Shown here: in pieces, positions 57,961-64,000 of the stretch
Numbering within the stretch: position 1 is the stretch's first letter
Layout: every line of letters starts with the position of its first letter
Source: Thermoanaerobacter ethanolicus JW 200
GTDB taxonomy: Bacteria > Bacillota > Thermoanaerobacteria > Thermoanaerobacterales > Thermoanaerobacteraceae
NCBI RefSeq assembly: GCF_003722315.1
Contig: NZ_CP033580.1
Location: 1,673,001 to 1,737,000 of the forward strand
DNA: 64,000 bases
Reading direction: 5' to 3'
Made by a program: the position numbers and the translations under genes
The notes under the pieces: generated by a model
Seen by the model: only the letters and a program-made list of their open reading frames with translations
What the model was told of the DNA's origin: nothing
Database searches by the model: none

Positions 57961-59739
57961 ATGGGAGAACAATTAAATGGCCTTAAAAGAACTCACATGT
58001 GTGGAGAATTGACAGTTGAAGACGTAGATAAGTCAGTTGTAGTAATGGGATGGGTGCAAAGGAGAAGAGACCATGGAGGATTAGTATTTATAGATTTAAG
58101 AGATAGAACAGGCATTGTGCAGGTGGTTTTTAGCAATGAGGTTTCTTCTGAAGCCTTTGAAAAAGTGCAAAGCGTAAGAAGTGAATATGTACTGGCAATA
58201 GAGGGAAAAGTGGTAAAAAGGGCTCCGGAAAATGTAAATCCTAAAATTTCTACAGGAGAAATTGAAATATATGCTAATACTTTAAAAATTTTAAGCAAAT
58301 CAGAGACTCCGCCTTTTCCAATAGAGGATAGGAGCAATGTATCAGAAGCTATAAGGTTGAAATACAGATACTTAGATTTGAGAAGGCCTTCAATGCAACA
58401 AAATTTGATGACTCGGTTTAAAATAACTAAAGTTGTCCGCGATTTTTTAAACAGAAATGGTTTTATAGAAATAGAAACTCCTCTTTTAATTAAAAGTACT
58501 CCAGAAGGGGCAAGGGACTATCTTGTACCGAGTAGAATTTATCCAGGAAAATTTTATGCTTTGCCTCAATCTCCTCAAATATTCAAACAACTTCTTATGA
58601 TTTCTGGATTTGATAAGTATTACCAAATAGCCAAATGTTTAAGAGATGAGGATTTAAGAGCAGATAGGCAACCAGAGTTTACACAAATAGATATAGAAAT
58701 GTCTTTTGTAGAAGTAGAAGATGTTTTGAAAATTAACGAAAAAATGATTGCAGAGATATTTAAAGAGACTTTAGGCATTGATGTACCAATTCCTTTTAAA
58801 AGATTATCTTATCAAGAATCTATGGAAAGATTTGGGACAGATAAACCAGACTTGAGGTTTGGAATGGAACTTAAGGATTTATCTGATATAGTGGCACAAT
58901 CAGAATTTAATGTGTTTAAGAATGCTTTAAAAAACAACGGGTCTGTCAGAGGTATAAATGTAAAAGGTGCTGCTTCTATGCCAAGAAGACAGTTGGACGA
59001 ACTGGTAGAGTTTGCAAAAACTTATGGCGCTAAAGGACTTTTGTGGATACAAGTTTTTGAAAAGGAAGTGAAATCTCCTGCTACTAAATTTTTAAGTGAA
59101 GAAGAAATGAAGAAAATACTCGAAAGACTTGAGGCAGAAGCCGGAGATTTGCTACTAATTGTGGCAGACAAAGATGAAATAGTTTTTGATACTTTAGCTC
59201 ATTTGAGGCTAGAGCTTGGCAAGAGATTTAATTTAATTGATGAGAATAAATATGAGTTTGTTTGGATAGTAGATTTTCCACTTTTAGAGTACGACGAAGG
59301 AGAAAAAAGGTATGTAGCAAAGCACCATCCTTTTACTGCTCCTAAAGATGAAGATATAGAGCTACTGGAAAAGGAACCTTTAAAAGTCAGGGCAAAGGCT
59401 TATGACATAGTTTTAAATGGTACAGAGATTGGTGGAGGAAGTATAAGGATACACGATACTGAGCTTCAAAAAAGAATGTTTAAAGTTTTGGGATTTAGCG
59501 AAGAAAAAGCGTGGGAAAGATTTGGATTTTTGATGGAGGCTTTCAAATACGGTGCTCCTCCCCATGGAGGTATAGCTTATGGGTTGGATAGGCTTGCAAT
59601 GATTATAACGGGAAGCGACACCATAAGGGATGTAATTGCATTTCCAAAGACTCAAAATGCAGTGTGCTTGATGACAGATGCTCCTTCTGAGGTTTCAGAA
59701 GAGCAGTTAAAGGAATTGCACATAAAGGTAGACCTATAA
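57961..59739 (+). CDS. aspS: aspartyl-tRNA synthetase
   Basis: A 592-residue bacterial-type AspRS. N-terminal OB anticodon domain (VMGWVQRRRDHGGLVFIDLRDR), motif 2 CLRDEDLRADRQPEFTQID, a GAD insertion domain (about 290-420), and motif 3 GIAYGLDRLAMI. CGGAGGG precedes ATG 57961. Co-transcribed with hisS under the T-box. Confidence 0.97.
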   Translation: MGEQLNGLKRTHMCGELTVEDVDKSVVVMGWVQRRRDHGGLVFIDLRDRTGIVQVVFSNEVSSEAFEKVQSVRSEYVLAIEGKVVKRAPENVNPKISTGEIEIYANTLKILSKSETPPFPIEDRSNVSEAIRLKYRYLDLRRPSMQQNLMTRFKITKVVRDFLNRNGFIEIETPLLIKSTPEGARDYLVPSRIYPGKFYALPQSPQIFKQLLMISGFDKYYQIAKCLRDEDLRADRQPEFTQIDIEMSFVEVEDVLKINEKMIAEIFKETLGIDVPIPFKRLSYQESMERFGTDKPDLRFGMELKDLSDIVAQSEFNVFKNALKNNGSVRGINVKGAASMPRRQLDELVEFAKTYGAKGLLWIQVFEKEVKSPATKFLSEEEMKKILERLEAEAGDLLLIVADKDEIVFDTLAHLRLELGKRFNLIDENKYEFVWIVDFPLLEYDEGEKRYVAKHHPFTAPKDEDIELLEKEPLKVRAKAYDIVLNGTEIGGGSIRIHDTELQKRMFKVLGFSEEKAWERFGFLMEAFKYGAPPHGGIAYGLDRLAMIITGSDTIRDVIAFPKTQNAVCLMTDAPSEVSEEQLKELHIKVDL

Positions 59740-59750
59740 ACGTTTACCAG

Positions 59751-59779
59751 TTGAAAAATAGAGGCTTTTGTGATATTAT
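59751..59779 (+). promoter_or_regulatory. promoter of 6S RNA
   Basis: TTGAAA (59751-59756) and TATTAT (59774-59779) are 17 bases apart, placing the start near 59787. It begins 11 bases after the aspS stop. Confidence 0.8.
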
Positions 59780-59786
59780 TTATATA

Positions 59787-59990
59787 GAAAGATGAATAAA
59801 GCTGAAAAGCCCTGTGGTGTACGTGAGGTCCGGTGAAAGTTTGAGCCAACACCAATAATAAGGGAGCCTGGGCTTTGGCAGTGGAATATAGGCCGTCTTC
59901 GAACGGAAATATGAAGCTGCCAAGAGGGCACCCACTTTGTGAGTCCGGGTTCAAAAACTACCGGGAAGCACGGCACTATGGGGTTTTTTT
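59787..59990 (+). ncRNA. ssrS: 6S RNA
   Basis: A ~200-base RNA between aspS and tcdA, the same place as 6S-1 RNA (bsrA) in Bacillus subtilis. Closing stem CCCUGUGGUGU (59810-59820) pairs fully with GCACUAUGGGG (59973-59983), allowing G-U pairs. The interior has the Firmicutes 6S-like strings GGTGAAAGTTTGAGCCAA and GGGAGCCTGGGCTTTGGC. A T7 run follows the stem at 59984-59990 and forms the terminator. 6S RNA mimics an open promoter and binds sigma-A RNA polymerase. Confidence 0.85.
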
Positions 59991-60004
59991 ATGGAGGGAA
60001 GAGT

Positions 60005-60715
60005 GTGGACATTTTTTCACGAACAGAGCTTTTAATAGGGAAAGAAGGGCTTTTAAAACTTAAAAACAGTACTGTTGCTGTTTTTGGAATAGGAGGAGTA
60101 GGCTCTTTTGCTGTTGAAGGTTTAGTAAGAGCAGGAGTTGGTAAATTGGTTTTGATAGACGGGGACAACGTGTGTGTCACAAATATAAATAGACAGATAC
60201 ATGCTACTACTCATACAATAGGCAAGCCAAAGGTAGAAGTGATGAAAGATAGGATATTGGAAATAAATCCTCAAGCCCAGGTTATTATTTTTAAAGAGTT
60301 TTACTCTAGCGAAAATAGCGATAGGCTTTTGTCTAAAGAGTATGACTATGTGATTGATGCAATTGACAGAGTACCTTCTAAAATAGATTTGATAGAAAAA
60401 TGCATTTCGTTAAATATTCCTATAGTAAGCAGTATGGGGGCAGGAAATAAATTAGACCCTACAAAATTTGAAGTAACGGATATATATAAGACAAGTGTAT
60501 GCCCTCTGGCAAAAATAGTTAGAAGAGAACTTAAAAAAAGAGGTATTAAATCTTTAAAAGTGGTATACTCTAAAGAAGAGCCTTTAAAAAATTTCTATCA
60601 AAGCGAGGAAACTGTAACTTATTCAAAATCGGTACCCGGCAGTATTTCTTTTGTTCCCTCTGTAGCAGGCTTAATTTTAGCGGCAGAGGTAGTAAAGGAT
60701 TTATTAAAAAAATAA
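60005..60715 (+). CDS. tcdA: tRNA threonylcarbamoyladenosine dehydratase
   Basis: A 236-residue E1-like enzyme (TcdA/YrvM) that cyclises t6A37 in tRNA with ATP. It shows MDIFSRTELLIGKEGL, nucleotide loop VFGIGGVGSFAVEGLVRAG, LVLIDGDNV, NINRQIHA and YVIDAIDRVPSK. GTG 60005 has GGAGG (59993-59997) directly after the 6S T-run; a longer in-frame start at 59939 would lie inside 6S RNA. Confidence 0.93.
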   Translation: MDIFSRTELLIGKEGLLKLKNSTVAVFGIGGVGSFAVEGLVRAGVGKLVLIDGDNVCVTNINRQIHATTHTIGKPKVEVMKDRILEINPQAQVIIFKEFYSSENSDRLLSKEYDYVIDAIDRVPSKIDLIEKCISLNIPIVSSMGAGNKLDPTKFEVTDIYKTSVCPLAKIVRRELKKRGIKSLKVVYSKEEPLKNFYQSEETVTYSKSVPGSISFVPSVAGLILAAEVVKDLLKK

Positions 60716-60725
60716 CAAAAAGCTA

Positions 60726-60754
60726 TTGACATATCTGTGAAAAACTTTTATACT
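60726..60754 (+). promoter_or_regulatory. promoter of the CsoR-family gene
   Basis: Perfect TTGACA (60726-60731) and TATACT (60749-60754) are 17 bases apart. Confidence 0.85.
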
Positions 60755-60763
60755 ATTCATTGG

Positions 60764-60780
60764 ATACCCCAATGGGGTTG
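60764..60780 (+). promoter_or_regulatory. CsoR/CstR-type operator
   Basis: ATACCCCAATGGGGTTG is a C4-N3-G4 palindrome like known CsoR/CstR operators. It overlaps the expected transcript start just after the -10 box, so the repressor should control its own gene. Confidence 0.75.
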
Positions 60781-60791
60781 GGAGGTATAAT

Positions 60792-61058
60792 ATGTACCAA
60801 GATAGCAAAGAGGATTTGTTGAGAAGATTAAGAAAAATTGAAGGACAAGTAAAAGGCATACAAAAAATGATTGAAAATGACGCCTATTGTGTAGATGTAC
60901 TGGTACAAGTGGCTGCTGTTAGGTCTGCAATAAACAGCGTTGGCAAAATTCTTCTTAAAAGCTATACTACTAGCTGTGTAAAGGGAGCAATGTGTACTGA
61001 AAAGCAAGATGACATGATAGATGAACTAGTTGAGACATTTATAAAATTTATGAAGTGA
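60792..61058 (+). CDS. CsoR/RcnR/CstR-family transcriptional repressor
   Basis: An 88-residue all-helical repressor (KEDLLRRLRKIEGQVKGIQKMIE). Sensing residues: Cys33 (YCVDVL) and Cys62 (TTSCV) are kept, but the His four residues before Cys62 in copper sensors is Tyr58. Two Cys without the His recalls CstR persulfide sensors rather than CsoR. Cys68 is extra. GGGAGG lies before the ATG. No copper ATPase or chaperone gene follows; the next gene is a thioredoxin. Ligand assignment is inference. Confidence 0.88.
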   Translation: MYQDSKEDLLRRLRKIEGQVKGIQKMIENDAYCVDVLVQVAAVRSAINSVGKILLKSYTTSCVKGAMCTEKQDDMIDELVETFIKFMK

Positions 61059-61160
61059 TTTTAAAAGTTAGGTTTTGTGAGCAATTTGTTTTATAATAAA
61101 TGTATAAAGCAATTGCTTTGTATAAAAATAAAATTGAAATAAAAGTATAGGAGTGGTTTT

Positions 61161-61832
61161 ATGGCAGAATTAGTTATTACACTTGAAAATTTTGAACAAG
61201 AAGTTGTAAATTCAGATGTACCAGTCTTAATAGACTTTTGGGCTGAGTGGTGTATGCCTTGTAGAATGGTGGCTCCAATAATTGACGAATTGGCGAAAGA
61301 ATATGAAGGAAAAATCAAAGTAGGTAAAATTAATGTTGATGAAGAAAATGAATTGGCGATGAAATTTAGAATAATGAGTATACCAACAATTGGGCTTTTC
61401 AAAAATGGTAAAATGGTAGATAAGATAATAGGAGCAAGACCTAAAGCAGACTTTGTAAAGTTTATAGAAAAACATCTCAATGGTGGTGCTACACAATCAG
61501 AAGAATCTGACGAGGTAGAAATTACATACGATAATTTCGAAGAAGAAGTTGTAAACTCTGATGTACCAGTATTGATAGACTTTTGGGCTGAATGGTGTGC
61601 ACCTTGTAGATTAGTTGCTCCCATAATAGATGAACTAGCAAAAGAGTATAAAGGAAAGATTAAAGTAGGAAAAGTTAATGTAGACGAAGAAAATGAGCTG
61701 GCAATGCAATTTAGAATAATGAGCATACCTACAATAGGACTTTTCAAAAATGGCAAGATGGTAGATAAAATAATAGGAGCAAGACCTAAAGCAGACTTTG
61801 TAAAGTTTATAGAAAAGCATTTAAACAATTAA
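61161..61832 (+). CDS. tandem two-domain thioredoxin
   Basis: A 223-residue protein of two complete thioredoxin domains in one frame. Domain 1 (1-107) has active site W-C31-M-P-C34; domain 2 (about 118-223) has W-C146-A-P-C149. Both keep the cis-Pro region MSIPTIGLFKNG. The linker has GGATQSEESDE. Over 98 aligned residues only 6 differ, yet many codons differ synonymously. Ordinary thioredoxin is ~108 residues. It should reduce protein disulfides, perhaps on larger or paired substrates. TAGGAGTGG lies before the ATG. Confidence 0.93.
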   Translation: MAELVITLENFEQEVVNSDVPVLIDFWAEWCMPCRMVAPIIDELAKEYEGKIKVGKINVDEENELAMKFRIMSIPTIGLFKNGKMVDKIIGARPKADFVKFIEKHLNGGATQSEESDEVEITYDNFEEEVVNSDVPVLIDFWAEWCAPCRLVAPIIDELAKEYKGKIKVGKVNVDEENELAMQFRIMSIPTIGLFKNGKMVDKIIGARPKADFVKFIEKHLNN

Positions 61833-61857
61833 AAATCCTGCATTATGCAGGATTTTT
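61831..61857 (+). terminator. intrinsic terminator after thioredoxin
   Basis: AAAAATCCTGCA and TGCAGGATTTTT form a 12-bp stem with a TTA loop overlapping the stop codon. Confidence 0.9.
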
Positions 61858-61868
61858 AATTTTATTCC

Positions 61869-61989
61869 TTGAATAAATATGAAAAGAATTGTTTAATTTT
61901 CCAAAAAATTAAGAAAATCGAAACATACTAAGGCATACTCTCGCAAACCGAAGAAAACCCAATTTAATATTGGGTTTTCTTCGGTTTTT
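61869..61989 (+). ncRNA. possible small RNA with promoter and terminator
   Basis: TTGAAT (61869-61874) and TTTAAT (61892-61897), 17 bases apart, resemble a promoter. A perfect 19-bp hairpin (61945-61963 with 61969-61987, loop TTAAT) followed by T's lies ~50 bases beyond the expected start. No reading frame of note lies between, and the thioredoxin gene already has its own terminator. The transcript would be ~85 bases. Unproven. Confidence 0.4.
61945..61989 (+). terminator. very strong orphan terminator hairpin
   Basis: AAACCGAAGAAAACCCAAT pairs perfectly with the mirrored sequence at 61969-61987; a T-run closes it. It could also act on the minus strand, where an A-run mirrors the T-run. Confidence 0.85.
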
Positions 61990-62067
61990 AAGGAATGGGA
62001 AAGCTTTTATTTAGCTTAAGTAAATGTATACAATATAGATATAGAGAAAATTCTTAGAGGTGATAGA

Positions 62068-63108
62068 ATGGAAAACATAAAAGTGGTTGTATGGGGACTT
62101 GGTGCAATGGGAAGTGGTATTGCTAAGATGATACTTTTTAAAAAAGGAATGGAAATAGTTGGAGCAATTGATACAGATCCAAATAAAAGAGGAAAGGATT
62201 TGAATGAAATTTTAGGGACAAATTCTAAACCTGTTTACATTACTTCTGAACCTCAAGATATTATAAAAAAAGGAAGTGCTGATATAGCGGTTATTGCTAC
62301 ATCCTCCTATGTAGAAAAGGTTTTCCCACTCATTAAATTGGCGGTAGAAAATGGCATCAATGTCATTACAACTGCTGAGGAGATGGCGTATCCTTCTGCA
62401 CAACATCTAGAATTAGCCAAAGAAATTGACAGACTTGCAAGAGAAAATGGCGTATCTGTCTTAGGTACAGGAATAAATCCGGGATTTGTATTAGACTATT
62501 TAATCATTGCACTGACGGGAGTTTGCGTAGATGTTGATTCCATTAAAGCAGCAAGAATTAATGACTTATCTCCTTTTGGAAAAGCTGTTATGGAAGAACA
62601 AGGGGTGGGCCTCACTCCTGAGGAATTTGAAGAAGGCGTAAAAAACGGGACTGTTGCAGGGCATATAGGATTTCCTGAGTCTATTTCGATGATTTGTGAT
62701 GCTTTAGGGTGGAAACTTTCAGGTATTGAGCAGACAAGAGAGCCTATAGTTTCTAAAACTTATAGAGAGACCCCTTATGCAAGAGTTGAGCCGGGTTACG
62801 TTGCTGGATGTCGCCAAATAGGGTATGGAAAGGTAGATGGAGAGGTAAAAATAGAATTGGAACATCCGCAACAGATATTACCTCAAAAAGAAGGAGTAGA
62901 GACTGGAGACTATATTGAGATTAAAGGAACTCCAAATATAAAGTTGTCTATAAAGCCTGAGATACCTGGAGGTCTAGGTACTATTGCTCTTTGTGTCAAT
63001 ATGATACCTCATGTCATAAACGCAGAGCCGGGTCTTGTTACAATGTTAGATTTGCCGGTACCTAGAGCTATTATGGGTGATGCAAGAGATATGATCAGGA
63101 GGAGATAA
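62068..63108 (+). CDS. ord: 2,4-diaminopentanoate dehydrogenase
   Basis: A 346-residue NAD(P)-dependent enzyme of oxidative ornithine fermentation. It deaminates (2R,4S)-2,4-diaminopentanoate to 2-amino-4-oxopentanoate. The Rossmann start VVVWGLGAMGSGIAKMIL, GTGINPGFVLDYL and GEVKIELEHPQQ fit the family. It is followed after one base by ortA, matching the known order ord-ortA-ortB-oraS-oraE. GAGGTGAT precedes ATG 62068. Confidence 0.92.
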   Translation: MENIKVVVWGLGAMGSGIAKMILFKKGMEIVGAIDTDPNKRGKDLNEILGTNSKPVYITSEPQDIIKKGSADIAVIATSSYVEKVFPLIKLAVENGINVITTAEEMAYPSAQHLELAKEIDRLARENGVSVLGTGINPGFVLDYLIIALTGVCVDVDSIKAARINDLSPFGKAVMEEQGVGLTPEEFEEGVKNGTVAGHIGFPESISMICDALGWKLSGIEQTREPIVSKTYRETPYARVEPGYVAGCRQIGYGKVDGEVKIELEHPQQILPQKEGVETGDYIEIKGTPNIKLSIKPEIPGGLGTIALCVNMIPHVINAEPGLVTMLDLPVPRAIMGDARDMIRRR

Positions 63109-63109
63109 A

Positions 63110-63415
63110 ATGGCTCAAAAAGGCGATTGGGTAAAAATTAAACAGGTAATTTTAGAACCAGAGGAAAGAGCTGAAAATATACCTCAAGATACAAAAGAGA
63201 CTCCCTTGACAATGTGGGTTAAAGGTTTACTTTTACAAGATGGAGAGATTGGCGACACAGTCAAAATTAAGACTTTTACAGGCCGAATAGTGGAAGGAGT
63301 TTTAATAGACGTAAATCCCCGGTATATTCACGATTTTGGCAATCCAATTCCTGAGCTTATAAAAGCAGGTATAAAAGCAAGAGAGATATTGTATGGCGGT
63401 GAAGAGAATGAGTAG
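63110..63415 (+). CDS. ortA: 2-amino-4-oxopentanoate thiolase, alpha subunit
   Basis: A 101-residue small subunit with the OrtA hallmarks KGDWVKIKQVILEPEERAENIP and VNPRYIHDFGNPIPEL. With OrtB it cleaves 2-amino-4-oxopentanoate by CoA into alanine and acetyl-CoA. AGGAGG overlaps the ord end. It overlaps ortB by 8 bases. Confidence 0.93.
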   Translation: MAQKGDWVKIKQVILEPEERAENIPQDTKETPLTMWVKGLLLQDGEIGDTVKIKTFTGRIVEGVLIDVNPRYIHDFGNPIPELIKAGIKAREILYGGEENE

Positions 63416-64000
63416 GTATAAGGAAGTAATGGCAAGGAAAAACGAAATAATGAAAAAATCTTTAGGAATAGATTATGAGAGATTTGAATCAGGTGGAATT
63501 GCTTTTGACTATGAAAGAATGATGAAGGAAACAGGCTATACATTAGAAGAGATTATTAAAATACAAAGAGAAGCAAATGTAGGGGATACTCCACTTATAG
63601 AGCTTAAAAATTTAACAGAATTAGCGAGAAAAGTTTCACCAACAGGAAAAGCTGCCAGAATTTTTATAAAAGATGAAGCTTGTAACCCTTCAGGAAGCTT
63701 TAAAGAAAGGCGGGCTAGTGTTTCTATATATCACGCAAAACAAAAGGGATATAAGGGAGTCATAGCTGCTACTAGTGGTAATTACGGAGCAGCAGTGGCT
63801 TCACAAGCTGCCATGATAGGTTTAAAATGCATTGTCGTCCAAGAAGCTTATGATAGCAGAGGCATAGGGCAGCCAGAAATATTGGAAAAAGGAAGAAAAT
63901 GTGAAACATTTGGTGCAGAAGTGATACAATTAACTGTTGGACCGGAATTATTTTATGTAAACTTGATGCTATTAGAAGAGACGGGATATTTTAATGCTTC
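63408..64000 (+). CDS. ortB: 2-amino-4-oxopentanoate thiolase, beta subunit (partial, runs off window)
   Basis: The frame starts at ATG 63408 (GGCGGTGAAG upstream) and is open to the window end: 197 complete codons of an expected ~470. It is a PLP-dependent fold II enzyme: VGDTPLIELKNL, PLP Lys in NPSGSFKERRA and the SGNYGAAVA loop. It resembles threonine synthase but the leader KNEIMKKSLGIDYERFESG and the ortA partner identify OrtB. B12-dependent ornithine 4,5-aminomutase genes would be expected next. Confidence 0.9.
   Translation, partial: MSRYKEVMARKNEIMKKSLGIDYERFESGGIAFDYERMMKETGYTLEEIIKIQREANVGDTPLIELKNLTELARKVSPTGKAARIFIKDEACNPSGSFKERRASVSIYHAKQKGYKGVIAATSGNYGAAVASQAAMIGLKCIVVQEAYDSRGIGQPEILEKGRKCETFGAEVIQLTVGPELFYVNLMLLEETGYFNA

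Noticed and set aside
59939-60004. Longer tcdA start inside 6S RNA
   Set aside because: The extra residues are encoded by the 6S 3' strand; GTG 60005 has its own GGAGG.
61091-61828. 245-codon open frame antisense to the tandem thioredoxin
   Set aside because: It mirrors the codon pattern of the thioredoxin repeats (the same text appears twice), has no ribosome site and no family resemblance.

Overview
The window looks like a chromosomal piece of a low-GC, endospore-forming, anaerobic thermophile of the Thermoanaerobacter/Caldanaerobacter type. This is inferred from AT-rich DNA, purine-rich coding strands, AGGAGG ribosome sites, the gene order ruvCAB-queA-tgt-yajC, the SCIFF peptide with its radical-SAM maturase, sporulation-type proteins (SpoIID/LytB, BofC-like), an ornithine-fermentation operon and heavy IS load. 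No database search was possible, so the genus is an inference.

Region 1 (1-13.6 kb): an acetate-kinase-family gene is split by an IS4-type element, followed by an iron-dependent alcohol dehydrogenase. A cobalamin riboswitch ends in an intrinsic terminator, and a group II intron sits 5 bases after the terminator T-run. Downstream is a B12 operon: btuF-btuC-btuD (uptake), cbiA, cbiP, cbiB (late synthesis), and an ECF S-component gene cut off by an insertion.

Region 2 (13.6-24.0 kb): an insertion-sequence graveyard. It holds an intact IS1182-type element, a broken IS4-type element interrupted by a second IS type, an inverted copy of that second type, a truncated IS1182-type transposase, an internally deleted two-gene element and an ISL3-type remnant. 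Between them lie a dhaL fragment and two decayed small reading frames. The region ends at tRNA-Leu(CAA).

Region 3 (24.2-51 kb): mostly orderly housekeeping genes. These are hflX, DUF3189, a degenerate Nudix protein, yigZ, a CoA-binding protein, two half-size TSUP transporters, cysK, yebC, cheW, bofC-like, ruvC-ruvA-ruvB, DUF2905, spoIID-like, queA, tgt and yajC. They continue with a TIGR04086 membrane protein, scfA (45 codons), scfB, gamma-carbonic anhydrase, secD, secF, a UbiB-type kinase, recJ, apt, a bifunctional rel, dtd and a metallo-beta-lactamase-fold gene.

Region 4 (51-64 kb): a minus-strand MarR/adaptor/ABC efflux operon has an intact IS4-type element 29 bases upstream of marR. Next come T-box-hisS-aspS, 6S RNA, tcdA, a CsoR/CstR-family repressor with its own operator, a tandem two-domain thioredoxin, a possible small RNA, and the ornithine oxidation genes ord-ortA-ortB (the last running off the end). 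B12 uptake and synthesis in region 1 may serve the B12-dependent ornithine aminomutase expected just beyond the right edge; that link is an inference.
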